From an uncultured Verrucomicrobia subdivision 3 bacterium (lineage in GTDB: Bacteria; Verrucomicrobiota; Verrucomicrobiia; Limisphaerales; UBA11358): a DNA stretch of 64,000 nucleotides. This document shows, piece after piece, positions 45,649-55,593 of the stretch. Location: the NCBI GenBank assembly GCA_903875465.1, contig CAIQWB010000100.1:1-64000 (forward strand), in the 5' to 3' direction. The position numbers and the translations under genes are program-made. The notes beneath the pieces were generated by a model. The model was not told the DNA's origin. It did not search any database and saw only the letters and a list, made by a program, of their open reading frames with translations. How positions within the stretch are numbered: position 1 is the stretch's first letter; each line of letters starts with the position of its first letter.

Positions 45649-48489
45649 ATGAATAATCCGTTTAAAATGGAGCTTTCGGCATGGGTGCATCCACCCGTCG
45701 TGCGGGCCAATAGTGGTGGTAATTTGCGGAGGGGCAGGGCGGGGCAACGGGGCCTGATTCCGGATTATGCCCATCTGCTGGGATTGGTCATCATGACCTT
45801 GTGGGGGAGCTGTTTTTTGGGGGCAACCATGGTGAGGGCGGAGGACGAGGTTTGTGCGGCCTGTGACCAGCAGGTGAGTGTGAGTGGTGATTTTAAACAT
45901 CGCCAGGACCATTCCGGTATCATCATCCAAGGAACCAACGGCAGTGCGCCGGCATTTCGCGAAGAGATCAACGGCAAGAACTTCACCGTGCGGATCGCGC
46001 ATTTGCCCGCTGGAAAATACCAGGTTACCATTGGCGAAGTAGAAACCCAGGCTGGGTCCATCGGCGAGAGATTATTTGACGTGACCTCCGGGGATGTGGT
46101 GCTGGGTAAAAATTACGATATTATTTCGGCAGCCGGCGGCGCGGGTAAAACGGTTTTTCTGAGTGGGGTGGTGGAACATGACGATGATGCCATTAAAGGA
46201 CCCCTGGCCATTGTCTTCACGGCCAGCAAGGGGCTGGCCAAATTCAACACGATGCAAATCTGCACGGGCAGCGGCCGCCCGATCGTTGATTTCAGTGCGG
46301 CCGAACTAGCCGATGCCTTTTCCACCGCCGCGACCCATGTGCCGGAAATCAAGGATGCGTCCATCTGGCAGGAGGCGAACCGGACTCTGCCAGAGCGTGC
46401 GAAGGACTTGATCCGCCGTTTATCACTGGCGGAAAAAGTGGCGCAGTTACAAAACGGGGCGCCGGGCATTCCCCGCCTGGGGCTGCCCGCCTATAATTAT
46501 TGGAATGAGGCCTTGCATGGGGTGGCCAATAGCGGTGTCGCCACCGTTTTTCCCGAGCCGATCGGAGCGGCGGCTTCGTGGAATCCAGCGTTATTTCATC
46601 AGGAGGGGAGAATTATCGGCATCGAGGGGCGGGCGAAATTCAATGATTATACCCATAAGCACAATGGTGATGCCAAATGGTGGTATGGGCTGACGTTCTG
46701 GACGCCCAATATTAACATTTTTCGCGACCCTCGCTGGGGGCGCGGCCAGGAAACCTACGGGGAGGATCCTTATTTGACGAGTGAGATTGGCATAGAATTT
46801 GTGAAGGGTTTGCAGGGCGACGACCCCAACTACCTGCTGGCCATGGCCTGTGCCAAGCATTATACCGTCCACAGCGGTCCGGAACCGGACCGGCACCGCT
46901 TTGATGCGCACGTATCCGAGCGTGATTTGTATGAGACCTATCTGCCGCAGTTTGAGCGCGTGGTGCGGGAGGCTAAAGTGGCGGGCGTCATGGGGGCTTA
47001 CAACGCGGTGAACGGTGTGCCGTGTTGCGCCAGCGACTTCCTGCTGAATGATCTGCTCCGCCAGCAATGGGGATTTGACGGGTATGTGGTTTCCGATTGC
47101 GACGCCATTCATGACATTTGGGGGCGCCAGCAGCACCGGTATGTGGACACCCCCGAGGCGGCGGCGGCGGCAGCCGTGAAAGCGGGCTGTGACCTTTGTT
47201 GTGGCGGCGATTACAACGCCCTGGTACGGGCCGTCCAGCAAGGTCTGGTCACCGAAAAGGAGATTGACGCCGCCTTGTATCACACCTTGTGGACGCGCTT
47301 CCGCCTGGGCCTGTTTGATCCGGCAGACAAGGTTCCTTATGCAAAATATACCCTCGCGGATAACGACACTGCCGAACACCGGCAGGTGGCTCTGGAGCTG
47401 GCGCGGCAATCGCTGGTGTTGCTCAAGAACGATGGCATCCTGCCCTTGGATCGCACCAAACTCCAACGCATCGCCGTCATCGGGCCAAATGGCAATTCAC
47501 GTTCGATGTTACACGGCAATTACCACGGTTCCGCTTCCCGTGCAGTTTCCATATTGGATGGCATCAGGGAAATGGCCGGGGCGAATGTTGAAGTCACGTT
47601 CGCCTTGGGATGTCCGATCACCACCAACCCGAGCATTGCCCCCTGGAGCCGCCAGGATAATGGGACGACCCGGCCGCTGGCGGAGCTCCGCGCCGAGGCC
47701 TGCCAACAGGCGATGAAGGCAGACTTGATTATTTTTTCGGGCGGTATCACCCCGGCACAGGAGGGGGAGATGTTTGACCGGAATGCGATTGAGCTGCCGT
47801 CCGTGCAGGAAGAACTGGTGCGGGCACTTCAGGCCACCGGCAAGCCGGTTATCATGGTTAATTGCAGTGGTTCAGCCATGGCCCTGCCCTGGGAGGCCGC
47901 GCACCTGCCGGCCATCCTGCAGGCTTGGTATCCGGGCGAGGAAGGCGGGCGGGCGGTGGGCGAAGTACTCTTTGGTGAAACCAACCCCTCGGGACACCTG
48001 CCCGTCACCTTTTACCGGTCGACAAGCGATTTGCCGAGTTTCACGGATTATGGCATGACCAACCGGACTTACCGCTATTATGAGGGCCAGCCATTATACG
48101 CCTTCGGTCACGGGCTGAGTTACACGACTTTCAAATTCAAACAGGGCAGGTTGGCGGCTGGGAAAATCTCGTCCAAGGGAACCGTGCAAGTGACCTTTAC
48201 GGTCCAAAATACCGGCAAGCGCGACGGCGATGAGGTGGCGCAAGTTTATTTTCGACACCGCCATTCTTTAGTGCCCCAGCCAAACCTGGCCCTGTGCGGC
48301 TTCACCCGGGTGGGGTTGAAAGCCGGCGAAGCCAAAGCGGTCACGGTGGAAGTACCCTGCCAGCGCTTGCGCTATTGGGATACGTTGCAAAAACAGTATG
48401 TCGTGGAGGCGGGCGAGTATGAACTCCTCATTGGCGCGGCTGCTGACGACATCCGGTTGAAATTGCCCCTGGTAGTGGCCACCCCATGA
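45649..48489 (+). CDS. Secreted GH3 beta-glycosidase, probable beta-xylosidase
   Basis: This is a glycoside hydrolase family 3 enzyme of 946 residues from the ATG at 45649 (the track extends 42 codons upstream, into the esterase gene). A long signal region (hydrophobic LLGLVIMTLWGSCFLGAT near 50) is followed by a malectin-like domain at about residues 80-190. The catalytic part starts near 270 (NRTLPERAKDLIRRLSLAEKV). The nucleophile is Asp483 in GYVVSDCDAI. The second alpha/beta domain and a C-terminal Fn3-like domain (VTFTVQNTGKRDGDEVAQVYF) follow. The architecture fits bacterial beta-xylosidases. It is 61 bases behind the LuxR-esterase gene on the same strand. Confidence 0.9.
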   Translation: MNNPFKMELSAWVHPPVVRANSGGNLRRGRAGQRGLIPDYAHLLGLVIMTLWGSCFLGATMVRAEDEVCAACDQQVSVSGDFKHRQDHSGIIIQGTNGSAPAFREEINGKNFTVRIAHLPAGKYQVTIGEVETQAGSIGERLFDVTSGDVVLGKNYDIISAAGGAGKTVFLSGVVEHDDDAIKGPLAIVFTASKGLAKFNTMQICTGSGRPIVDFSAAELADAFSTAATHVPEIKDASIWQEANRTLPERAKDLIRRLSLAEKVAQLQNGAPGIPRLGLPAYNYWNEALHGVANSGVATVFPEPIGAAASWNPALFHQEGRIIGIEGRAKFNDYTHKHNGDAKWWYGLTFWTPNINIFRDPRWGRGQETYGEDPYLTSEIGIEFVKGLQGDDPNYLLAMACAKHYTVHSGPEPDRHRFDAHVSERDLYETYLPQFERVVREAKVAGVMGAYNAVNGVPCCASDFLLNDLLRQQWGFDGYVVSDCDAIHDIWGRQQHRYVDTPEAAAAAAVKAGCDLCCGGDYNALVRAVQQGLVTEKEIDAALYHTLWTRFRLGLFDPADKVPYAKYTLADNDTAEHRQVALELARQSLVLLKNDGILPLDRTKLQRIAVIGPNGNSRSMLHGNYHGSASRAVSILDGIREMAGANVEVTFALGCPITTNPSIAPWSRQDNGTTRPLAELRAEACQQAMKADLIIFSGGITPAQEGEMFDRNAIELPSVQEELVRALQATGKPVIMVNCSGSAMALPWEAAHLPAILQAWYPGEEGGRAVGEVLFGETNPSGHLPVTFYRSTSDLPSFTDYGMTNRTYRYYEGQPLYAFGHGLSYTTFKFKQGRLAAGKISSKGTVQVTFTVQNTGKRDGDEVAQVYFRHRHSLVPQPNLALCGFTRVGLKAGEAKAVTVEVPCQRLRYWDTLQKQYVVEAGEYELLIGAAADDIRLKLPLVVATP

Positions 48490-48574
48490 TAACAATTGCC
48501 GTTGCCTGAAGGATGGCAAAGTCACCACGCCATGATTAAGCGCTTAGTTATAACGGTTGGGGAAGGAACTTATA

Positions 48575-49900
48575 TCAAGTCAGTTTCCAGGGTGAGCGGT
48601 AGGCGCGGGAGAGCAATTTGCTGGCGGCGGTGTCGTTAATGATTTCCTCCCGCTCCACATCCCAGCGGAGTTTCCGCCCGGTGAGCATGGAGATCAGGCC
48701 CAGGTGGCCGGGGATGGTGGAATGATGGCCGGTCTCAACCGGGGCGACGGCAGGCTGACGGGACTTGACGCAGTCGAGAAAATTGCGGGCATGCCCGGGG
48801 GATTCGTAGAGCTTCACTTTGCGCAGGTCAGCCGGCAGATTTTTGCGGCCAGTGAATTCCGGTTTGGAGCATTCAAAACCCCACTCAGTCACGGCGAGCC
48901 AGCCATCCGTACCGATCCATTTGGTCCCTTGCTCAATGGCGGGGTCGCCGCCCGCGATGGTCATGTGAATGTCCCCGGGGTATTTCAATTCGATGCGATA
49001 GGTGGTGGCCGTATTGAACACGTCGGTGGTCGGCGGAAAGTCCCCATGCCCCTCAATTTCCAAAGGACCCGAGCGGTCACAGTCCATGCCCCAATGGGCG
49101 ATATCGCAATGATGGCCGATCCAATCCATGAGCATGCCGCCGCCCGTGTTGTAATTCCAGCGCCAGTTCATATGAACGCGGGCTTGAATGTAAGGCTGCA
49201 TCTGGGAGGGCCCAATCCACGTTTCATAATCCAGCTCGGGCGGAGGGGGCTGAATGCTGCGGCTCGGTTCGGTGCCGCCAAACTGGGTAATAAAATCGAG
49301 GTGGCCATCGAGCAGGCCGACCTCGACATTTTTTAGTTTCCCGAGGAGGCCGTTGCGGACGATTTCGGCGGCCCGGCGATAGGAGGCCTGCGAGCGCCGC
49401 CACGACCCGGTTTGCCAGATGATTTTATGCTGTTGTACCGCGCGCACGATGGCCTGCTGTTCGGCGATGGTTTTGGCGAGGGGTTTCTCGCCGTAAACAT
49501 CCTTCTTCTGGCGGGCAGCCTCCGTGGCCACGAGGGCGTGCCAGTGGTCGGGCACGGCAATGATCACGGCATCAATGTCCGGGCGGGCGAGCAATTCACG
49601 GTAATCATGATAGGCCTGGCACCCTTTGTTCTGGTAATGCTGGTTGATGGTGTCCACCGCGTCATTCAAATGCTGCTGGTCCACATCACATGCGGCCACC
49701 AGGCGGCAGTCATTAGCCGCCAGGAAGGCTCTGGTGTCTTCCGGTCCTTGCATGCCCCAACCGATCACGCCCACGGTGATTTGGTTGGACGGGCGGTTCT
49801 GGCCGAAGATGGAACTGGGGAGAATCGCCGGCAGGGCAAGGCCGGCCGCAGCGGTGGAGATAAAATGCCGGCGGCTGAGGGGATTTGCGGTTCGGTTCAT
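48575..49900 (-). CDS. Tat-exported Gfo/Idh/MocA family oxidoreductase (second copy)
   Basis: This is a 441-residue exported dehydrogenase-like protein. The N-terminus is a Tat signal (LSRRHFISTAAAGLALPAIL). ITVGVIGWGMQG opens the Rossmann fold, the catalytic Lys is in VYGEKPLAKT near residue 138, and the C-terminal end AYRSPWKLT resembles the copy at 17755. The substrate is unknown, but its place inside the xylan locus suggests a released sugar or sugar acid. It is convergent with GH3 and divergent from GH30. The palindrome at 50015 lies 114 bases ahead of its start. Confidence 0.88.
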   Translation of the reverse strand: MNRTANPLSRRHFISTAAAGLALPAILPSSIFGQNRPSNQITVGVIGWGMQGPEDTRAFLAANDCRLVAACDVDQQHLNDAVDTINQHYQNKGCQAYHDYRELLARPDIDAVIIAVPDHWHALVATEAARQKKDVYGEKPLAKTIAEQQAIVRAVQQHKIIWQTGSWRRSQASYRRAAEIVRNGLLGKLKNVEVGLLDGHLDFITQFGGTEPSRSIQPPPPELDYETWIGPSQMQPYIQARVHMNWRWNYNTGGGMLMDWIGHHCDIAHWGMDCDRSGPLEIEGHGDFPPTTDVFNTATTYRIELKYPGDIHMTIAGGDPAIEQGTKWIGTDGWLAVTEWGFECSKPEFTGRKNLPADLRKVKLYESPGHARNFLDCVKSRQPAVAPVETGHHSTIPGHLGLISMLTGRKLRWDVEREEIINDTAASKLLSRAYRSPWKLT

Positions 49901-50254
49901 GCAGGGCGTCGGGTGATACTATTTGGCGGCCAGGCTGGCGGGCTGGCCTGGCGGTGGCAATGTGTCATGCGTACGATTAATAAGGGATTATATTAAATAC
50001 TGGGCCGGTGGCCAATATGACAAGGGTCATATGGTGCCCAGTCAATGGTTGAGCCTGCAGCACTTAAATTCCGGTTTGCCTGACTAACTACTGGCTGGCT
50101 CCCGCCCATGGGGGAACTACCTGGCCGTTAACCGTGCCTTTTATATTAAAATGCAAAACAGTGCAATATGATGTTTATCGTATTTCAAAACCTCATGGAC
50201 ATGCATGATAATGCTTTTATGCACCCCCATGTTTTATCCTCATTCGGAGTGGGA
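49901..50254. promoter_or_regulatory. Divergent promoter region between dehydrogenase and GH30 genes
   Basis: These roughly 350 bases hold no gene. The ATATGAC palindrome sits about one third of the way in, and the part nearest GH30 is AT-rich. The two upstream ATGs used by the ORF track for GH30 lie here and lack a signal peptide or ribosome-binding site. Confidence 0.55.
50015..50032. promoter_or_regulatory. ATATGAC-N4-GTCATAT palindrome, site 2
   Basis: ATATGAC-AAGG-GTCATAT is a perfect inverted repeat with the same arms, spacing and trailing GG as the site at 39290. It lies between two divergent genes and could control both the dehydrogenase (114 bases away) and GH30 (222 bases from its likely ATG). 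Confidence 0.75.
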
Positions 50255-53200
50255 ATGCCGATATTGAAGCGGCTTTTGGCCGTGGGAGTATTCCTCGGAC
50301 TGCTGCCGGGAGGACCGCTTTCCAGCCAGGCGGCGACGGTGGCGATTGAAGCCGAATCGGGAGTGCTGGGGGCTAATTGGGTGGTGACCAACAATCCCAG
50401 CCCCAGCAACATTACAGTCACCAATGCGACCACGGGGAACAACCCGGGGAGTACGGCGCGGGTGGCAAGTTATACCATCAACTTTCCGGCTGCTGACGTT
50501 TACAATCTTTATGCCCGCGTGCTGGTTGGCACCGGGGCATTCACCAGTGACAGCCTGTACTATGGAAATGGATTTGGCACGCAGGCAGCAGCGACCGCCA
50601 CCAACTGGATTATGATCAATGGCCTCGCCAGTGCGGGTTTCACCAATACCACGGAGGTGGTGACTGGCGGGGGGGCGGCGGGCATTCTGGCATGGAAATG
50701 GGTGAATCTTTCGCAATATAATCAGAGTGGCAGCGGCAGTTCGACGCCCGTCACCTTCACCGTAGCCCCTGGTCATCTGACGCAGACATTCCAAATTGCC
50801 GGACGTGAGGCCGGGTTGTTTATTGACAAGCTCGTGTTTGGCTCGGCGAATGACACTTTCACGGTGTCGAATCTCGATAATGGCACGGATGGCACCCCGC
50901 CTCCCCCGCCCACAGCCACAATAGATTCAACCAAACTATACCAAACTATTGAGGGTTTGGGTGGCGCAACGGCGTTTTACGCGGGCTGGATCACCGCCCA
51001 TCCTTTTCAACAGGAGATTTATACGAATGCCTTCGCCGGGCTTAATCTTTCCATGCTCAGGCTGGGGGATTGGTACCGTTATCAAACGCCCCTGACCGGT
51101 TTCGATTCAGCGGCCACGCTGATTGTTTCTAATGCCAGCCGGGTGCTGGGGCATCCGGTCCCAGTCTACATGAGTTCGTGGGCGCCGCCGGCATTTTTGA
51201 AGAGTAATGGCCAGGTCGGTAACGGTGGGACGATCGTCTTTACCAACGGGAGCTTTGCTTATACTAATTTCGCTCAATACTGGTTGGATTCAATCAATGC
51301 GTATCGGTCCAATGGGGTCAACCTCACTTGGGCCAGCATCCAAAACGAACCGGACTGGGTGGCGGGCTACGATTCCTGCATTCTGAATCCCAATGAAGGC
51401 GCGGTTAATGGCACAAATTATGCGAGTTATTCCAAGGCGCTGGACGCCGTGGCGCAAAGCCTGGCCAGCCTGCCCGCGCCACCGAAATTACTGGCCCCGG
51501 AACCGGTGCACATCTCCTACGGTGACCTCACGGGTTATGGTGCGACTTTGCACTCCAACAGTTTCTATGGGGTGGCGCACCATCTGTATGGGGATGGCGG
51601 CGCGACCGGCGATTCATTTCTGGCTGCACTCAGCGCCGCCGCCACCATTTTTCCCGGCAAGCCACATTTCATGACCGAGTATGGCGACGTCACGGACATG
51701 ATCGAATGTGCCAATTTAATCCACAACGAATTGGTGGTTGAGCAGGTCAGCGGTTACAACCACTGGAGCCTGGTCTGGCCTGGCACCAATGGCGGGTTGA
51801 TTCAGATCGAGAATCCTTATGCCGCCCAGTCCACCTGGACCAACGCCCCGCCCGGCACGCCAACCCAGTCGCACGGCTGGTGGTATGCCCCCAGTTATTG
51901 GTCCATGAAACACTTTTCTTATTTCGTCCAGCCGGGTTACAAACGGGTGGGTGTCACCGACAATGACAGCAATGTCCGGTCCTCGGCTTACCTGTCGCCG
52001 GACGGCCTCCGCATGGTGGTGGTTTTGATCAATACCAATGCCGCCGTAACCTCAACGATGAATTTTAACTTTGGCACCTTCGGCCCGGTGCAAACCCGGG
52101 TTTATCAAACGGCCAATACGAATTATTATTTCGCATCACTGGGAGCGCTGACGAATGCCCAAACCCTGCCGCCGCGTTCATTGACCACCGTGGTGGCGGA
52201 TAAAGTGGTGGCGGTTGGCGCAGTGTCAAATCCGCTGCCGGCCAGTGGCATGGTAGCGGTGCCATTTAATATGCCAGCCACCTGGACGCCGGGCAGCAAT
52301 GCCTTGCTGCATGCCGTGTATTCGGGGGGCAGTTCCAACGCCGTGGCGCAGGCGACCATGGCAAGTCCGCAGTTCATCGGCCTGCTGGCCACGAACTTGA
52401 TTTACCCGCTATTGTCGGGGGGGACGAACTATTACTGGCGCGTCGATGAAATTGCCGGTGCCAATACCAATACCGGCCCGGTTTGGAACTTTGCCACCGC
52501 ACCGGCGCCATGGTTGCTGCATGATTATGGGTTCAGTGAGACGGGCGGCACCAACACAGCGGATGCCGTGGGCGGTCCGGCCTGGAGCGGTGGTTTGCCC
52601 AATGGCGGCACTTGGGGGAACGGGCAATTAACCCTGTCCGCGAATGCCCAACAATATGTCAGTTTGCCCGCGGGCCTGCTTGGCTCCCTGACCAATTTCA
52701 CGATCCTGGCTTGGACACGGTTGACCTCCATGTCCAATTGGGCGCGGCTATTTGACTTTGGCAACAATTCCACGACGAACATGTATTTGGTGCCCCAGAA
52801 TGGGAGCAATGGGAAAATTCGCTTTGCGATCACGACCAGTGGCTCGGGTGGCGAACAGCAAATCAACGGCACTGCGGCTTTGACCACGGGGACCTGGCAT
52901 CAAGTGGCGGTGGTTTTGAATGCCCGCACGGGCATGCTGTATGTGGACGGCGCTACGGTGGGGACCAACAGCACCATGACCCTGAACCCTTCGCTATTGG
53001 GCACCACCAGTAATAATTATATCGGCAAATCACAGTATGCGGATCCCTATCTCAACGGGGCGGTGGATGAGTTTCGCATCTACAGCCAGGCACTTTCGGC
53101 GGCGGAGGTTGCGGCGACTTACGCGCTGGGTCCCAGTCAAATGTTAAACACTAACAACCCCAGCCTGTCGGCGGCTGCCCAAGCCACCAATTTAACCCTT

Positions 53201-53371
53201 TTCTGGCCGCTCGCCTCCGCTGGATTTACTTTACAATCGAGCACCAACCTCGGATTGGGGAAATGGTTGAATATCACCGCACCAGCACCGCAAATCGTTG
53301 GTGGCCAATGGCAGGCCAGCCTGCCGTTGAACCCCAATAACCCGCCTATTTTTTACCGGCTGGTAAAATAA
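50255..53371 (+). CDS. Secreted multi-domain GH30 hydrolase (xylanase-like)
   Basis: I start at the ATG at 50255, which has GGAG 5 bases ahead and gives a clean signal peptide (MPILKRLLAVGVFLG...SSQAA); the track's 50168 does not. The 1038-residue protein carries a CBM6-like domain at about 28-200 (VAIEAESGVLGANW), a GH30 TIM barrel with QTIEGLGGATAFY, acid/base Glu365 in IQNEPDW and nucleophile Glu475 in MTEYGD, its beta side domain, a Fn3-like linker, a LamG-type lectin domain at about 760-960 (TWHQVAVVLN, GAVDEFRIYSQALSAAEV), and a final 55-residue module ending PPIFYRLVK. GH30 includes glucuronoxylanases and other enzymes; the exact activity is not certain. Confidence 0.9.
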   Translation: MPILKRLLAVGVFLGLLPGGPLSSQAATVAIEAESGVLGANWVVTNNPSPSNITVTNATTGNNPGSTARVASYTINFPAADVYNLYARVLVGTGAFTSDSLYYGNGFGTQAAATATNWIMINGLASAGFTNTTEVVTGGGAAGILAWKWVNLSQYNQSGSGSSTPVTFTVAPGHLTQTFQIAGREAGLFIDKLVFGSANDTFTVSNLDNGTDGTPPPPPTATIDSTKLYQTIEGLGGATAFYAGWITAHPFQQEIYTNAFAGLNLSMLRLGDWYRYQTPLTGFDSAATLIVSNASRVLGHPVPVYMSSWAPPAFLKSNGQVGNGGTIVFTNGSFAYTNFAQYWLDSINAYRSNGVNLTWASIQNEPDWVAGYDSCILNPNEGAVNGTNYASYSKALDAVAQSLASLPAPPKLLAPEPVHISYGDLTGYGATLHSNSFYGVAHHLYGDGGATGDSFLAALSAAATIFPGKPHFMTEYGDVTDMIECANLIHNELVVEQVSGYNHWSLVWPGTNGGLIQIENPYAAQSTWTNAPPGTPTQSHGWWYAPSYWSMKHFSYFVQPGYKRVGVTDNDSNVRSSAYLSPDGLRMVVVLINTNAAVTSTMNFNFGTFGPVQTRVYQTANTNYYFASLGALTNAQTLPPRSLTTVVADKVVAVGAVSNPLPASGMVAVPFNMPATWTPGSNALLHAVYSGGSSNAVAQATMASPQFIGLLATNLIYPLLSGGTNYYWRVDEIAGANTNTGPVWNFATAPAPWLLHDYGFSETGGTNTADAVGGPAWSGGLPNGGTWGNGQLTLSANAQQYVSLPAGLLGSLTNFTILAWTRLTSMSNWARLFDFGNNSTTNMYLVPQNGSNGKIRFAITTSGSGGEQQINGTAALTTGTWHQVAVVLNARTGMLYVDGATVGTNSTMTLNPSLLGTTSNNYIGKSQYADPYLNGAVDEFRIYSQALSAAEVAATYALGPSQMLNTNNPSLSAAAQATNLTLFWPLASAGFTLQSSTNLGLGKWLNITAPAPQIVGGQWQASLPLNPNNPPIFYRLVK

Positions 53372-53378
53372 TTGTGTC

Positions 53379-55526
53379 ATGAATGATTTATCCAACCTAA
53401 TACCTGCCTGCCGGTTTGCCCATGTCCTGCGGCGTCTCGCCGCCTGGTCGCGGCTGGCCGCCACAGCCGGGCTGTGCCTGGCCGCCACGCCGGGCCTGGC
53501 GGCTGGGGCTGGCAATGACGCGGAACATTGTTGGACGGCGGACAATGGCAACGGCACCTATTCCAATCCTCTATTTTATGGTGAATTTGAGGATCCGGAT
53601 GTCATTCGCGTTGGCGATGATTATTACCTCGCGGGCACGACCATGCATATGATGCCGGCAGTGGAAATTCTTCATTCCAAAGATTTGGTGAACTGGGAAC
53701 TGGCCGGTTATTGCACCAGTAAACTGGATTTGGGCCCGGCGTACCGCCTGGAAGGAGGAAACATTTATGGCAACGGCATCTGGGCCCCCTGTATCCGCTA
53801 TCACAATGGCATGTTCTATATTCTCTGCAATGTCAACCGGGCGGGGTTGCAGGTCTTCCGCTCCAAGTCCATTAATGGACCCTGGGAACGGAATCAATTG
53901 CCCAGCCGGCATGACATGTCCGTACTTTTTGACGACGATGGCAAGATCTACCTCATCTCGGGCGGCGGCAGCCCTTATCCGATTGAGGAACTCGCGCCCG
54001 ATCTGCGTTCCTTTGACACGAATGCCCCCCGGCATGCCCTGATCGGTCATATGGGGGAGGGCCATCACCTTTACAAAATCCAGGGCAAATACGTGGATAT
54101 TTCCTGCCAGCCGGGCGGGGCGGTGGACGAGTATGTTGCCGTGGCTGACACTATCGATGGGCCCTGGCGAATTACCAAGATGGTGGCCGGTGAATCGCTG
54201 GGAGTCACCAGCATGGCGCCGGCCAAGGCCAGGGCCAATGACCGGGGTTTGTGGATTCATCAGGGCGGCATGTGCGACACGCCGAGCGGTGAATGGTGGA
54301 GCATCATCATGTCGGACCATGGCAGTGCCGGACGCATGGTCAACTTGGTGCCCATCACTTGGGATGATGGTTTCCCCCTCATCGGCTTGCCCGGCAATTT
54401 ACGCCGTGCGCCGAATACCTGGATCAAGCCCAACACGGGTTGCCGGCCGGAACCGATGCCAGCTTATGTTGCCAGTGACGATTTTGAAGGTGGCCGGATG
54501 AACCCGCACTGGCAATGGAACCACGTGCCCGACGATGCCAAATGGTCCCTCACGGGGCAGCCGGGGGTGCTGCGCCTGCATTCACTGGCCAGCAGCAATT
54601 TATGGACCGCCCGAAACAGCCTCTGCCAGCGCCCCGCCGGGCCGGAATCAATCATGACGGTCGAATTGGCCACAGCCGGCATGAGCGATGGCGATGCGGC
54701 GGGGTTGGGATTATTGAGCACGCCGTATGCCTGGATTGGCGTGGTAAAAACGGCGGACGGCACCACCGTGCAAAAAGTCGAGGGCTTTGGATCCGGACGG
54801 CGTGGCGGCCCGCCGCCAGTGGAGATTCCGGCGGAAATTGGGGCCACTAATCCGCCAACGCACCTGTGGTTCCGGGTGGCGTGTAATTTTGACCGGGATG
54901 AGGCCCGTTTCAGTTGGAGCACCGATGGCCAGACATTCACAGGCTTGGGCAAGCCCTTCACCACCACCTTCCAGTTGACCACTTTTCAGGGGGTGCGGGT
55001 GGCTTTGTTTCATTACAACACCTCCGGCCAGCCCGGCGGCTTTGTGGATTTTGACAACTACTCGGTGGACCAACCCCGCGCGCGCGGCCGCGAGCGGGAA
55101 ATTCCCCTGGGCAAAACCATCACCCTTGCCAGTGGTGCGGACGGGAGTTTTTTGGCCATGGACCCAAACAGCAATGAGCTGGTCAATCTGGCCGCTGACG
55201 CAACCAATCTGGTGGCAGCGAATACCCATTTCAAAGTGGTGGATCTTCGTCTGGGCCGGGTGGCACTGCAGGCGGCCGATGGCCGTTACCTTGCCGCGGA
55301 AGAAGGCCTTGCCCGCCTGAAGGACCTGGGCGGCCAGTCTCCGGGGCCCGCCGAGTCATTCCAGTGGGTCAATCTGCTGCGAGGCGACACCATGCTCATG
55401 GCCCTGGTTAATCATCGTTATCTGGCCACCACGATGAACCATCCGGGACCGGTTGCCGCGAATTTCCCCGGCCCGACCCCGGCCCGCAAGGGCGGCGAAT
55501 GTTTCAAGTGGCAAGTGGTCAAGTAA
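53379..55526 (+). CDS. Secreted GH43 beta-xylosidase/arabinofuranosidase-like enzyme
   Basis: This is a glycoside hydrolase family 43 enzyme of 715 residues with a signal region (hydrophobic LAATAGLCLAATPGLA, about 26-41). The five-bladed propeller begins with YGEFEDPDVIRVGDDYYL (catalytic base Asp72 or 74), continues with DMSVLFDDDGKIYLI and has GHMGEGHHLYKI, whose Glu is the likely acid. Residues about 365-565 form the GH43 C-terminal beta-sandwich (DUF1349-like), and the last 130 residues are a beta-trefoil or fascin-like module (KTITLASGADGSFLAMD). It starts 7 bases after GH30, so the two genes are transcribed together. It probably acts on xylo- or arabinoxylo-oligosaccharides. Confidence 0.9.
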   Translation: MNDLSNLIPACRFAHVLRRLAAWSRLAATAGLCLAATPGLAAGAGNDAEHCWTADNGNGTYSNPLFYGEFEDPDVIRVGDDYYLAGTTMHMMPAVEILHSKDLVNWELAGYCTSKLDLGPAYRLEGGNIYGNGIWAPCIRYHNGMFYILCNVNRAGLQVFRSKSINGPWERNQLPSRHDMSVLFDDDGKIYLISGGGSPYPIEELAPDLRSFDTNAPRHALIGHMGEGHHLYKIQGKYVDISCQPGGAVDEYVAVADTIDGPWRITKMVAGESLGVTSMAPAKARANDRGLWIHQGGMCDTPSGEWWSIIMSDHGSAGRMVNLVPITWDDGFPLIGLPGNLRRAPNTWIKPNTGCRPEPMPAYVASDDFEGGRMNPHWQWNHVPDDAKWSLTGQPGVLRLHSLASSNLWTARNSLCQRPAGPESIMTVELATAGMSDGDAAGLGLLSTPYAWIGVVKTADGTTVQKVEGFGSGRRGGPPPVEIPAEIGATNPPTHLWFRVACNFDRDEARFSWSTDGQTFTGLGKPFTTTFQLTTFQGVRVALFHYNTSGQPGGFVDFDNYSVDQPRARGREREIPLGKTITLASGADGSFLAMDPNSNELVNLAADATNLVAANTHFKVVDLRLGRVALQAADGRYLAAEEGLARLKDLGGQSPGPAESFQWVNLLRGDTMLMALVNHRYLATTMNHPGPVAANFPGPTPARKGGECFKWQVVK

Positions 55527-55593
55527 CATGGAAACTCCGGAACCGAGGATCAAGTGGTTGGTTATTAAAATTACACGGCAAGTATTACAATAA

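Noticed and set aside
48537-48546. TAAGCGCTTA perfect palindrome between GH3 and the dehydrogenase gene
   Set aside because: It is short, lies between two convergent stops, and is unlikely to be an operator.
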